A stretch of 64,000 bases of DNA from Paucimonas lemoignei (GTDB lineage: Bacteria > Pseudomonadota > Gammaproteobacteria > Burkholderiales > Burkholderiaceae_D), in the NCBI RefSeq assembly GCF_004342585.1, contig NZ_SLZQ01000002.1, positions 186,001-250,000 of the forward strand. The letters are read 5' to 3'. Shown here piece by piece: positions 36,648 through 45,104 of this stretch. Each line of letters begins with the position of its first letter. The stretch's first letter is position 1. Below the pieces are notes generated by a model. It made no database searches, had not been told where the DNA came from, and saw only the letters and a program-made list of their open reading frames with translations. The position numbers were made by a program, and so were the translations under genes.

Positions 36648-37445
36648 TCAAAACAGACCGCCAAGCGCTTCAGGCTCCCAATTGAGGATAACCAGCTCCT
36701 TGCTGGTCGACGCCTCGCCATGGTTATTGGCCACCGCATACTTGATATCGAGGCCAAACATGTGAAAGCCGTCAAAGGCTTGCCGGATGTCCGGGTGGTC
36801 GTTAATGCTGACCATCACCTTGCCTTTGCATTTTCGCATGATCTCAGCCATTTCCAGGTACTGCTCAAAGCCGAAATCGACGCCATAGCCTTCCGTCTGC
36901 CAGTACGGCGGATCAAGGTAAAAGAACGTATGAGCGCGGTCGTAGCGCTTCATACAGTCCTGCCACGGCAAGTTCTCGACATAGGTGCCACCCATTCTCA
37001 GGTGTGCCGCGCTCAGGCTCTCCTCGATGCGACATAGATTGATGGCTGGGCCGGTGGTGGCCGTGCCGAAGGTCTGACCAGCCACCTTGCCGCCAAAGGC
37101 GTGCTGCTGCAGGTAAAAGAATCGGGCGGCGCGCTGGATGTCAGTCAGGATTTCCGGCCTGGTGACTTGTTGCCACTTGAAGATCTGCCGGCTGCTGATC
37201 GCCCACTTGAACTGCCTGACGAATTCCTCCAGGTGGTGCTGAACGACCCGGTACAGGTTCACCAGGTCGCCATTGATATCGTTGATGACCTCGGTTTCCG
37301 CCGGCACCGGCCGCAGGAAATACAGCGCGGCGCCACCGCAAAACACCTCCACGTAGCATTCATGGGGTGGAAATAAGGGGATCAGCTTGTCAGCGAGGCG
37401 GCGCTTTCCGCCCATCCAGGGGATGATCGGGCTTGGATTGTCCAT
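36648..37445 (-). CDS. D12-class (Dam-type) adenine-specific DNA methyltransferase
   Basis: 265 residues. N6-adenine methylase of the Dam/D12 class: SAM-binding motif IPWMGGKRRLADKL near the N-terminus, then EVFCGGAALYF, and the catalytic motif IV DPPYW (in FFYLDPPYW). It would methylate adenines in phage and host DNA. The ATG at 37443-37445 has GGAG seven bases upstream, and a slightly earlier ATG lies at 37457. Either start is inside com, an overlap of about 56 bp like Mu com-mom. The recognition sequence cannot be read directly. Confidence 0.88.
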   Translation of the reverse strand: MDNPSPIIPWMGGKRRLADKLIPLFPPHECYVEVFCGGAALYFLRPVPAETEVINDINGDLVNLYRVVQHHLEEFVRQFKWAISSRQIFKWQQVTRPEILTDIQRAARFFYLQQHAFGGKVAGQTFGTATTGPAINLCRIEESLSAAHLRMGGTYVENLPWQDCMKRYDRAHTFFYLDPPYWQTEGYGVDFGFEQYLEMAEIMRKCKGKVMVSINDHPDIRQAFDGFHMFGLDIKYAVANNHGEASTSKELVILNWEPEALGGLF

Positions 37446-37602
37446 GTATTGCTCCATTCACAGACGCTCCAGGGCGCTCATTTTCGAGGCTCTCGGCCTT
37501 CAAATGATTCATTGTGCCGCAGCGTGGGCACTTGATTTGGAGGCGCTGGTACTCCCCAGCGCCGAGCTTCTTGTTGCAATTACCGCAGCGAATTTCCTGC
37601 AT
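37390..37602 (-). CDS. com: Com-like zinc-binding translational regulator
   Basis: 70 residues. The N-terminus MQEIRCGNCNKKLGAG followed by IKCPRCGTMNHLKA has the four-cysteine zinc finger of Mu Com. In Mu, Com binds the mom messenger and opens its ribosome-binding site. Here the gene overlaps the downstream methylase start instead of mom. A good ribosome-binding site (GGAG) precedes the ATG. The tail after residue 40 is polar. Confidence 0.88.
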   Translation of the reverse strand: MQEIRCGNCNKKLGAGEYQRLQIKCPRCGTMNHLKAESLENERPGASVNGAIHGQSKPDHPLDGRKAPPR

Positions 37603-37735
37603 GAAAGTATCTCCGTGCTAAACTTCGCCCGCCTCCGATCGGGGTGGCAGGGCCTTGGCGGAGCATGCAGTTACGGCTGCGTGCCGAGCGGCTGGTCCGA
37701 TGTTGGCGCATCGGGCCGGTCGCCCTGTCTTTTTT
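37603..37735. other. Spacer between acb2-like gene and com
   Basis: 133 bp. A run of eight or nine T on the plus strand (37729-37737) adjoins the end of the acb2-like gene. GC-rich sequence follows. In Mu this position carries the mom promoter, activated by C protein; I do not recognise a promoter here with confidence. Confidence 0.35.
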
Positions 37736-38008
37736 TTAAAACCCTTTAGGCTTGGCAACGGCGCGCGTGAGCGCCATGAAGCCTTGCTGCAAATGCGTCT
37801 TGGCGATGCCGATCCAGCGGCCGGACTCCAGGGCGGTATCGAACTCTTCCCGATCACCCATCACTGCCGGCCGGGCGCTTTCCACCATCTTGACCTTGTC
37901 GACCAATAGCCGCGTCTTTTCGCCGTGCTCCTTGATTTCATTCATCAGGTCGATGTCTTCCTGAGACAGTTCACGGTAGCCGGCAATTTTTCTGTGCTGG
38001 TTATCCAC
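37736..38008 (-). CDS. acb2: Acb2-like anti-CBASS cyclic-nucleotide sponge
   Basis: 90 residues, GTG start with AAAGGA seven bases upstream. The N-terminus DNQHRKIAGYRELSQEDIDL and the C-terminus THLQQGFMALTRAVAKP match the Acb2/Tad1 hairpin family of phage proteins. These bind cyclic di- and trinucleotides made by CBASS (cGAS-like) defences and so block effector activation. The ligand residues reported for Acb2, as I recall them, are Tyr11 and Lys26; this protein has Tyr at 11 and Lys at 26. It has about 15-20 extra residues in the middle (DKVKMVESARPAVMGD). It lies in the prophage accessory right end. Confidence 0.85.
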   Translation of the reverse strand: MDNQHRKIAGYRELSQEDIDLMNEIKEHGEKTRLLVDKVKMVESARPAVMGDREEFDTALESGRWIGIAKTHLQQGFMALTRAVAKPKGF

Positions 38009-38050
38009 GTATCATTCCTTTGCAAAGCTAGAGGTTAATAAAGTGAACCT

Positions 38051-38470
38051 TTAAGGTCTTACATGCTGGCCGCGCGGATCAAACGGATCCAGCAGAACAT
38101 GGGCCAGCCAGTTGGTAAGTTGAAGTCGCCAGCCAGCAGTCGGAATGGCTTTCTTCGTCCCAAACTTGTACCGCTCCAGGCGCGACGTCAGCAGCGCTTC
38201 ACGAGGCAGGTCCAAAAACATGACCGTGCCCCAGATGACATTCAAAAGGAAGTCACAGAGCAGACCGAAGTACAGCAGTGGCGTGGCGATGAACACGGCG
38301 ACAGCCGGCAAAGTGCCGTTATCGCGGGCACGTTGCAAATTCATGATCGCCAAGTACTGTACCCAGGCGAAGGAGGCATCGAGGAGAAACAGTGCCGGCA
38401 GCAGCAAGGCCAGCATCATCCAGGAGATCGCGCCAAAGCACGCGCAGAGGATAAAGATCAGCGCAATCAT
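38051..38470 (-). CDS. Phage membrane protein of unknown function
   Basis: 139 residues with three or four hydrophobic segments (about 2-20, 20-32, 58-75 and 75-92) and a polar C-terminal 45 residues. Starts within the tail-fibre-assembly stop (ATGA overlap). Similar small membrane proteins sit after tail fibre genes in several Mu-like prophages, but I know no function. A holin role is possible but there is no endolysin beside it. Confidence 0.7.
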   Translation of the reverse strand: MIALIFILCACFGAISWMMLALLLPALFLLDASFAWVQYLAIMNLQRARDNGTLPAVAVFIATPLLYFGLLCDFLLNVIWGTVMFLDLPREALLTSRLERYKFGTKKAIPTAGWRLQLTNWLAHVLLDPFDPRGQHVRP

Positions 38471-39087
38471 CCCAACACCTCCCGGAAAGCGGTTTGTACG
38501 GCAGTCGGCGCATTTGCGGCAATACGCTTGTATTCCGCCATGATGGCCAACTTCATTTCTTGATAGGTTTGCGCAGCCAGAAATGCTGGCAACTCGGTAA
38601 CAGCAAGCGCCGCCTGGCGCGCTTCGCTCACAGCCACCACGGTCGGCTCATCACTGGCGAAAAGTGCATCGAATCCAATCCCCGCCAAGGCATCAAGGAT
38701 AGGCTTGCGCTGAGTCCGGATATCGGCCAACGCGCGCGCGCGGACTTCTTGCAAACTTTCAGCTGGCGGATCGACCAAAACAGGATAGCCGCTCTCATTT
38801 GCCTCGATGCGCTTGCCTTGCGACTGCCCTGCCATAAGCTCACTATGGTATTCGTTAGTGATTTCGACGGCGTCAGCAGGAATTTTGCTGTCCTGATTTG
38901 GCACCTCGATCATCGGCGCGTCAGGATTTGGCACCATATATCGATCCAATGTCTCACCAGTCTCAGGATCAGTGTCTATCTGCTCGATTTCTTTCGGCTC
39001 AAATGCCGGATCGACGATCTTGATAATGCGCGCGCCATGAATGGACTCGTTATAAAAGCCGTTTGTTGATTTTGAGTAGAACGTCAT
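38467..39087 (-). CDS. Tail fibre assembly protein
   Basis: 206 residues. The N-terminus MTFYSKSTNGFYNESIHG is typical of Mu gpU / lambda Tfa-like chaperones. The central motif with AVEITNEYHSELMAGQSQGK and the short region around YPVLVDPP also match. The C-terminal half is helical and binds nothing obvious. It would help the fibre at 39100-40038 fold. Follows the fibre gene by 12 bp. Confidence 0.85.
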   Translation of the reverse strand: MTFYSKSTNGFYNESIHGARIIKIVDPAFEPKEIEQIDTDPETGETLDRYMVPNPDAPMIEVPNQDSKIPADAVEITNEYHSELMAGQSQGKRIEANESGYPVLVDPPAESLQEVRARALADIRTQRKPILDALAGIGFDALFASDEPTVVAVSEARQAALAVTELPAFLAAQTYQEMKLAIMAEYKRIAANAPTAVQTAFREVLG

Positions 39088-39099
39088 ATCCCGCCCTTT

Positions 39100-40038
39100 T
39101 TAATAACCAATTGCATAAAACGCCACTGCTTCAGCGACGCGAGTGCCTGTTGTCGTGCTCCACATTTCAAATCCGAAGTTAGAAGAGGACACGCCGAACA
39201 AAGTGGCTGATCGCGCCGAACCAGTCGCAATTGGCGCAACGAGAACTTGTAGCGCCGCGTTCGGGAAAGCGAGTGGGTACGTCATCGTTTGCGCCCCCGA
39301 AGCTGAGGCCGTACCGTTCCCCCATTGAATAATTAGTCCGCTTGGCAACCGCTGCCACCCGCTTGCAATGGCGTTGACGTTAAACCCGCCCGTTCTATAC
39401 GACAGCCCAGAACCGCCAATGACTAGGTAAAGCGTTCCAGCAGACACCAGTTCAAGCGTTTCATTATTTCCGAGAATAAATGTATTACTGTCCTGCGTGG
39501 GCGTGCCGATAGTGCCGCCACCTGCAACGGACAGCGTCAACTTAAAATTTGTTGGGTTATAAATTATAAAAGTCGACCCTGTCGCGACATCGCTTGCCGC
39601 CGGTAGCGTTATTGCCCCGTTAGCGGCTGTCCCGTAGCGGAGAACTTTACCGACGTGCGAAGCGTTCAAGGTTGCGCCAGGAGCGACAATTTCAACACTC
39701 CGCTTCGTGCCAGAAGCCCGCTGTAGGGCCTCCATAGTTGCCACCTTCGTGCTAACGTCAAATTGCGCAGGGGTCGGAGCAGTCGGCGAAACAGTGAATG
39801 CGGCATTATTCAAACGCGCATATGTCTGGTTCAAGGCTGTCACGAACTGGTCATAGTCCCCATCCGATAGAACAAGCCCGGCCTGCTCGATGGTCCGAAC
39901 AATCGCTTCCTGGATATGGTTAAAGAACAGCGCCGACAAATAAGTCGGATCGGATACCCCAGGCACAGCAGCCTTGAAGCCATCCTTACCTGCGCCAAAA
40001 AGATCAACCGCCCGGTTGGCGGTGGCAATTCGTTTCAT
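39100..40038 (-). CDS. Tail fibre protein (Mu gp49-like position)
   Basis: 312 residues. The N-terminal part (FGAGKDGFKAAVPGVSDPTYLSALFFNHIQE, quoted in part as SDPTYLSALFFNHIQE) is the baseplate-attachment segment of many phage fibres. The middle is Gly/Thr/Ala-rich beta structure. The C-terminus has GWQRLPSGLIIQWG and ends FYAIGY, the gp53-like receptor-binding tip. It likely determines host range. Codon use looks somewhat less GC-rich than neighbouring tail genes. Confidence 0.85.
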   Translation of the reverse strand: MKRIATANRAVDLFGAGKDGFKAAVPGVSDPTYLSALFFNHIQEAIVRTIEQAGLVLSDGDYDQFVTALNQTYARLNNAAFTVSPTAPTPAQFDVSTKVATMEALQRASGTKRSVEIVAPGATLNASHVGKVLRYGTAANGAITLPAASDVATGSTFIIYNPTNFKLTLSVAGGGTIGTPTQDSNTFILGNNETLELVSAGTLYLVIGGSGLSYRTGGFNVNAIASGWQRLPSGLIIQWGNGTASASGAQTMTYPLAFPNAALQVLVAPIATGSARSATLFGVSSSNFGFEMWSTTTGTRVAEAVAFYAIGY

Positions 40039-40040
40039 GG

Positions 40041-40619
40041 TTAAGCTCCCACATAGTTAAAAAGCACGATCCCCTCAGCTGGCTGCAGCTTGGTGATCAG
40101 ACACTCAAGCGGTCCCTGCTTGTAAAAATCCACCGGCTCCTCGCATGAGGACTCAGCACTAAATTGCGTGTGGATGTCGGTTTGTCCAGGAACATTCATC
40201 TGCCAGGCGAACCGCCAGGATTCATCCCTGAAAGCACCCTCGCAGCTCATTTCGCAATTGGTTGGCTTGAACTTCGTGATCGTCACATTCGGGTAGCCGA
40301 GAGCGGCAGCGAGCCTGATGAAATACGACTTCGAGATCCCACCTGTCTCTGCCACCTTTGCAGCAAGCCGATTTCGGCGATCTGCCAGTGTTTCGACGGC
40401 GCCGCGACATTCATCTGGCAAGCCATATACCCGCTCCCAGTCCGGCAAAAGCATGCTGGTGGTACGCGGATCGATCTCCAGCAAGATCGCTTCAACCAAC
40501 AGCTGGAAACCATCAAGCTGGTTACCTACGCCCTCCACATCGGCAGTGAGTGCCGCTCCGGACTTGTCATAGGCTTCGGAAGGCAGTAGCAACTTAAGAA
40601 GGTCAGCGTGGCGGCTCAT
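40041..40619 (-). CDS. Mu gp48-like tail protein (DUF2313)
   Basis: 192 residues. Begins MSRHADLLKLLLPSEAYD and contains LLPDWERVYGLPDEC, the signature of the DUF2313 (YmfQ/gp48) baseplate-fibre connector family. The ATG at 40617-40619 is one base after the J stop. The frame is open further upstream but inside gene J. Part of the baseplate block gp45 to gp48. Confidence 0.88.
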   Translation of the reverse strand: MSRHADLLKLLLPSEAYDKSGAALTADVEGVGNQLDGFQLLVEAILLEIDPRTTSMLLPDWERVYGLPDECRGAVETLADRRNRLAAKVAETGGISKSYFIRLAAALGYPNVTITKFKPTNCEMSCEGAFRDESWRFAWQMNVPGQTDIHTQFSAESSCEEPVDFYKQGPLECLITKLQPAEGIVLFNYVGA

Positions 40620-40620
40620 T

Positions 40621-41679
40621 TCAGATTCCAATCGTGACGGCGCCAAGCGCAGCCCTTTCAATATGATCGGCGTCGACCAGAGTGGCCACATTTGCAGCAG
40701 GGGCCGTTACGTTGTAGTCAGCGACCCCCACGACTTCGCCGATGATGGTTTGGATGCGGCTGCGGATGGCGGTGTCGCCAGGTTTCAATGTGGCGAAATA
40801 CGCTTGCAGCGCCTTTTGAATGGCTGTTGTAACGGTGTCCAGATCCGCTCCTGGGGCGAGCGCAATAACGGCCGTTACAGCCACCATGACATCCTGCGGC
40901 GAAAGGATCATGGTGTCGCCATGCGGCGGAGCCTTTTCCTCGATGTGAGCCAATACATCTGCCCGCAATTGCGCAGTCGCCGGTACACCGTTCGAAAGAA
41001 CAGCGACATCTACGGTCCCGAGGCCTCGCCTTTTGGGATAGACGTAAGCCTCAGTGACGCCGGGGACTTCCTTGGCCCAGCTCACGTAATCGAATTTGTT
41101 GCCACCAGCTGGCGGCTGGCGCAGGCGGTCGAGCAAGCGCGCAAGCAAAGAGGCCATGCTCTCTGCTGCAACGCCGCCACCCATTTCCGTAAAGACGACA
41201 TTGGCGTCGATACCATCCGGCGCAGCCAGCAACGTCCCTGCAGTCATATTGGCCAGATTACCTGCCGGACCGGCAATCAAAGCCGCTGCGGCAACGGAGA
41301 CGGAACCATCATCGCCGATCACGCCAGCCACCTTGGTCTGGTATTGAACCCCATTAACCTGGGCGACCGTCCCGATCGGCACGGCGGCGCCAACATTGCC
41401 GGTCAATTTCATGGTGCCGGCGGCATTCGTGGCCGGCAGTTGCGTGATGCCACGAGCTGAGGCATGCCGGACAAGGTTTTCCGGGTCAGCCGTATCCGGA
41501 AAAAACTGATTTACGCCCCAGGAAGCGTATTGATACAGGCCATGGATCGCACCGGCATCGCCGGTTGCACGGATATAAGTGTCGGAATCCGGAGAAGTAT
41601 CGACATTCGGATTCAGGTTGACCTGGTCGCGCAGGATAGCTGCGCGGATTTGGTCGAGGGATGGGATGATCAGCGCCAT
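40621..41679 (-). CDS. Baseplate protein J-like (Mu gp47)
   Basis: 352 residues. Matches the baseplate J family that builds the wedge of contractile tails: N-terminus MALIIPSLDQIRAAILRDQ, then ASWGVNQFFPDTADPENLVRHA (quoted in part as FPDTADPENLVRHA) and GVTEAYVYPKRRGLG. It overlaps the gp46 stop by one base (TAATG). Operates with gp46 and gp48. Confidence 0.92.
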   Translation of the reverse strand: MALIIPSLDQIRAAILRDQVNLNPNVDTSPDSDTYIRATGDAGAIHGLYQYASWGVNQFFPDTADPENLVRHASARGITQLPATNAAGTMKLTGNVGAAVPIGTVAQVNGVQYQTKVAGVIGDDGSVSVAAAALIAGPAGNLANMTAGTLLAAPDGIDANVVFTEMGGGVAAESMASLLARLLDRLRQPPAGGNKFDYVSWAKEVPGVTEAYVYPKRRGLGTVDVAVLSNGVPATAQLRADVLAHIEEKAPPHGDTMILSPQDVMVAVTAVIALAPGADLDTVTTAIQKALQAYFATLKPGDTAIRSRIQTIIGEVVGVADYNVTAPAANVATLVDADHIERAALGAVTIGI

Positions 41680-42026
41680 TAAGCCACCTTTACGTAATGG
41701 CTGAAAGCCGTGACCTGCTCGCCCTGGTAGACCTGACAGACGAGCTGCAGGCGGCCGTCATGCGCCCACTGCGCATCGACCTCAATGCTGTCAGCACGTT
41801 TGTCATCAATCAGGGGTTGCAGGGCTTCCTTCGCCCATTGAATTGCCAGACGCTTGTTGCGCTCAACGTCCTTTGCGCGACGGAGCTTATAGAGCTTGCT
41901 GCCCAGCGTCTTGTCTGCCCAATAACTGCCGAGCGGTACAGTAATGCGCAGGTAGATCGCGTTGCTTAAGTCGCGTACGATCTTCCCGCTGTAGTCGCCA
42001 GTTAGAGGATTGATTTGTCGGTCCAT
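41679..42026 (-). CDS. Mu gp46-like baseplate protein
   Basis: 115 residues. The N-terminus MDRQINPLTGDYSGK and PLGSYWADKTLGSKLYKLRR match the GP46 family, a small wedge component analogous to T4 gp25. AGGAGAA upstream, 15 bp from the start. The 49 bp before it hold a CGCGCG run and one copy of the dispersed 20-bp palindrome (42060-42079). Confidence 0.9.
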   Translation of the reverse strand: MDRQINPLTGDYSGKIVRDLSNAIYLRITVPLGSYWADKTLGSKLYKLRRAKDVERNKRLAIQWAKEALQPLIDDKRADSIEVDAQWAHDGRLQLVCQVYQGEQVTAFSHYVKVA

Positions 42027-42059
42027 GCGCGGGATTCTCCTCGCGCGCGCGATGGCCGG

Positions 42060-42079
42060 TAACTAAAACGTTTTACTAT
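42060..42079. repeat. Dispersed prophage palindrome, copy 1
   Basis: TAACTAAAACGTTTTACTAT, matching copy 3 (54016-54035) at 19 of 20 positions. It overlaps the gp45 stop codon and precedes gp46. A GC-alternating run (TCGCGCGCGCGA) lies about 10 bp to its left. Confidence 0.8.
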
Positions 42080-42705
42080 TGCTGCGGCTTGCCGGATAAG
42101 CTGCTGCCCGACTGAACGCCAGTGGTGATGTGATTTTGGAGGGAGACGGTGCCGGCAACGATGTCTTTTGCCGCCTTCAGGCCACCAGCCATTTGGCTCG
42201 CGTCAGCAGCAGTCGAGGTGACGTTGATGGTGTCAGTCTTGGTATTTTCAGCCACTTCGAGGTTGTGCGACATCTTCACCAGCGGCGTGTCGATATCGAC
42301 CAGGGTGGTTGCCTTGATCTTGAATGTATCGGTAGTCAACTCGGCGAGTTTCCCATTGCGCAGGATGAGAGAGTTGGCCACGCCGTCATTCTCATTGAAG
42401 AGAGCGACCTCGCCGGCCTGTAAGTCCGTTACAAACAACGTTCCATTGCTGCAGGCGACGACGACACCTGCCGCGCTTTTTCCATTCAGTGGAACGACTA
42501 CGGTCTGCATGCCGTCGATCGGCACGCTACGCAGCCCAGGATGCTGAAAAAATTCAGTGCTGTTGAACTTCTCGCCGGCCACACCATCACCCTGGATGAG
42601 GATGACTCGCTTGGCCGCATTGGCACGGATGACCTTGCCGCGCAGCGCCTGGCGCACGCCGGCAAATGCGCGGCCGATCATCGCTTTTACGTCACTCGGC
42701 TGCAT
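42076..42705 (-). CDS. Mu gp45-like baseplate assembly / tail spike protein
   Basis: 209 residues. Baseplate assembly protein V family: MQPSDVKAMIGRAFAGVRQA at the start, GDGVAGEKFNSTEFFQHPGL and repetitive beta-helix-like C-terminal sequence. The frame is open to 42828, but the ATG at 42703-42705 has CAGGGGA six bases upstream, the best ribosome-binding site. This puts the start 14 bp inside the end of gene P. It forms the membrane-piercing spike. Confidence 0.88.
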   Translation of the reverse strand: MQPSDVKAMIGRAFAGVRQALRGKVIRANAAKRVILIQGDGVAGEKFNSTEFFQHPGLRSVPIDGMQTVVVPLNGKSAAGVVVACSNGTLFVTDLQAGEVALFNENDGVANSLILRNGKLAELTTDTFKIKATTLVDIDTPLVKMSHNLEVAENTKTDTINVTSTAADASQMAGGLKAAKDIVAGTVSLQNHITTGVQSGSSLSGKPQQ

Positions 42706-43819
42706 CGTATTCCCCTGTGTATTGGCCTTTTCTTGTGCCATAGCTTGACCTGCGCTTGGCTTTGACGAAAGGAATATCCAACAGCCACGTGCCATCTGGG
42801 ATGACACGTAGCTCAGTGTAGTTCGCAACGCGGGATCTGGACCTGATGAAGGTGCGGCCGATCACGAAATAGACTGCATTATCGATGCCATGCGGCTCGG
42901 ACTGCACATTGATCCGCATTCCTGGAGCCCAAGGTTTGCCGGCGCCGTTCCCTTCGCGGATGCGATGGCCTTCGACCTCAATGGTAAGCGTATCGCGCGA
43001 CATCCTTCCATCGGCGATTAGCTTTTGCGCACGATGGTTTGCCAGCTGGGCATTCTCACAATTGCCGTCGATGACCACGCGCGGACGATAAACCGGAACG
43101 GTGGCATCCGTTGCGACACCCTTGATGTTATGGTTGCCAACCTCTCCTTCAGCTGAAGCCTGGCCGAGAATAGTGACCTCGGAATAGGACTTGCGCAGGG
43201 ACCGGCGGCGGCGAATCCCGAGCGCATTATTGCCGGCGCCGTCAAAGCGCAGGATAACGTTGGCCACTGGCGCTGTGGTGTAATCCGGCTGGCCGATCAC
43301 CAGCACGCCGTCCGGAGTAAACCAGGGCCACACCAGGTTGGCCTCGCAGGCGCTCTGCAGCCATTCCCAGATGTTCTGGCCTGGTTCGGTTTGCACCTTC
43401 TGCCTGGGCGCGGCCGGCTTGGCGTCATAACGTACAGTCTTGATGCCGACCATTGCCACGGCGCGTTTGATGATTTGATCCAGGGTGGCCTGCTGCATCG
43501 TCAACAACGGTGCCGAACAGTCGACCAGGAGCGAAGCGTGATCGCGTCCCCACAGCTCCAAGGTCCGGTTTTCCTTGCTCACATCCTCATCGATATCGTC
43601 AATTCTGCCGTCCAGGATCAGATCGTTGTCGAGCATGATCTTGATCGGCGCGCCTTCCTGAATAAAAGAAGGCATGGTTTCCGGCTTGCCGTCTTCATTT
43701 CTGTAAGAGGCTGTGACATGCCAGTCGTCCGCCGGCGTCAAGAGATCGCTGTCCAGGCGGTAGCTATCCCACTGATCATGGTAGGTGCCGCCGACCAATA
43801 CCCGTACGACGTCGCTCAT
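42692..43819 (-). CDS. Mu gpP-like baseplate hub protein
   Basis: 375 residues. Similar to Mu P / phage late-control D-like hub proteins: start MSDVVRVLVGGTYHDQWDS, then LELWGRDHASLLVDCSAP and GQNIWEWLQSACEAN. It forms the hub above the spike. Starts inside the gene N stop (ATGA). Confidence 0.9.
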   Translation of the reverse strand: MSDVVRVLVGGTYHDQWDSYRLDSDLLTPADDWHVTASYRNEDGKPETMPSFIQEGAPIKIMLDNDLILDGRIDDIDEDVSKENRTLELWGRDHASLLVDCSAPLLTMQQATLDQIIKRAVAMVGIKTVRYDAKPAAPRQKVQTEPGQNIWEWLQSACEANLVWPWFTPDGVLVIGQPDYTTAPVANVILRFDGAGNNALGIRRRRSLRKSYSEVTILGQASAEGEVGNHNIKGVATDATVPVYRPRVVIDGNCENAQLANHRAQKLIADGRMSRDTLTIEVEGHRIREGNGAGKPWAPGMRINVQSEPHGIDNAVYFVIGRTFIRSRSRVANYTELRVIPDGTWLLDIPFVKAKRRSSYGTRKGQYTGEYDAAE

Positions 43820-45096
43820 TTCGAATAGGCCCTCAGGACGGTACCGTTCGCCACGAAGTTTGGATTTCGCACTTGCGGGTTCAGGCGCAGCAATTCATCG
43901 GCACGCTGATACTCGCCGTACCACAGATGGGCGATCAGTTGCAGATTGCCGGGAGTGCTGACCACACGGTCCTGCAAAGCAGGCTTGGCAAGGATCAGTA
44001 CTTCGGCCGACTTGGTAATGTTCATGGCCACTGTCTTGAGCGGCTCGGTAATTGGCCTGGAGCGGACAATATCTGGATAGGTTTTCTGCACCAGGGCGAT
44101 GGCGGCATTGATCGCGGCTCGACCATCTGCAGCGACCTTTTCGATGTCCTGCGGCGAGAGCACCGTATCGCTCAGCGCCGCACTGAAGATCGCAGCGGTA
44201 CCACTGGCGATCGCCAGAGACTGCTGCACCACCAGGTGGGAAACAACGAACGGCTGGACTTCGTCCGGATTGGTGGTCAGCGGGCCGGTGACCGTGGCGG
44301 CCGGCGTGAAAAAAGGCTGCTGCAGGTTGGTCAACGGCGCCTGCCAGACGGTGGCCATGCTGCCTCGCTCAAAGACGGCGCCACTACCGCCCGAGTAGCC
44401 AGATCGCAGATCCATCGACGAAAACAATGCTTTGACGCGCGATACCATCCCGCCGGCAATGTCGTCGACGAAGGCAATCGGATTGTCGAGGTAATACAGG
44501 CCGGAAGCGATCCAGCCACGAGCCTCCACCAGCTGGTCGACGTAGCCCTGCATGGTGCCGATCGCGCCCAGCAGGTCAGTAGACAGCTTATCGCGCAGCA
44601 GCGCGGGAAGATTGAGTGCCGACTTGATATCGACATTAAATCCGGCTCTGGCGGCGTCTAGCGCATCCTGCGCCGCCTGGTCGATCTGCTCAACCTGCTG
44701 GACCGGCAAGCTTCGGCTGAACAATGGCGCATTGATCGCCACTTCCAGAAATTCCAGCGTCACCTGCGTGTAGTCGGGATGCTGCCCGTCATGCGGCACG
44801 TACCCGCGCAAGAACTGCGCATTCTTTTCCCCGAAAATCGGATGCACGAGCGGTCCGGTACCGACTTCATCCAGCGCCTTCAGGAACTCCTCCAGGCGAT
44901 TTTCGTAGTCATCCCCATAAAACACCGCTGTCATCGAGATACGACGCGGCCTGCGACCCATATCGTCGACGCTGGCGCCATCGACGTAGGGATACTCATA
45001 GACCACCACAGCGCGCTCGATATCGTCGCCAGTGGATACCACTTCAAATGGAATGTCTCGGAACGAGGCGTCGAGGAGCGTATTTTCCCATGCCAT
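43816..45096 (-). CDS. Mu gpN-like tail / DNA circularisation family protein
   Basis: 426 residues. The N-terminal region (MAWENTLLDASFRDIPFEV, GRRPRRISMTAVFYGDDYE, GPLVHPIFGE) is the DNA-circularisation N-domain family that includes Mu gpN, a baseplate hub component despite its family name. The helical middle is specific to tail length and hub assembly. GAGGTAAAGC before ATG. Confidence 0.9.
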   Translation of the reverse strand: MAWENTLLDASFRDIPFEVVSTGDDIERAVVVYEYPYVDGASVDDMGRRPRRISMTAVFYGDDYENRLEEFLKALDEVGTGPLVHPIFGEKNAQFLRGYVPHDGQHPDYTQVTLEFLEVAINAPLFSRSLPVQQVEQIDQAAQDALDAARAGFNVDIKSALNLPALLRDKLSTDLLGAIGTMQGYVDQLVEARGWIASGLYYLDNPIAFVDDIAGGMVSRVKALFSSMDLRSGYSGGSGAVFERGSMATVWQAPLTNLQQPFFTPAATVTGPLTTNPDEVQPFVVSHLVVQQSLAIASGTAAIFSAALSDTVLSPQDIEKVAADGRAAINAAIALVQKTYPDIVRSRPITEPLKTVAMNITKSAEVLILAKPALQDRVVSTPGNLQLIAHLWYGEYQRADELLRLNPQVRNPNFVANGTVLRAYSK

Positions 45097-45104
45097 GCTT
45101 TACC

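Noticed and set aside
37618-37857. Minus-strand frame that could extend the acb2-like protein by a +1 shift at TTT-TAA followed by an A run
   Set aside because: The run is not a canonical slippery heptamer in frame, the extension is Pro/Ala/Arg-rich without protein character, and the 90-residue product already has the full family length.
38051-38470. Prophage membrane protein as a holin
   Set aside because: Size and membrane segments would allow it, but there is no endolysin or spanin next to it and the family is not a known holin.
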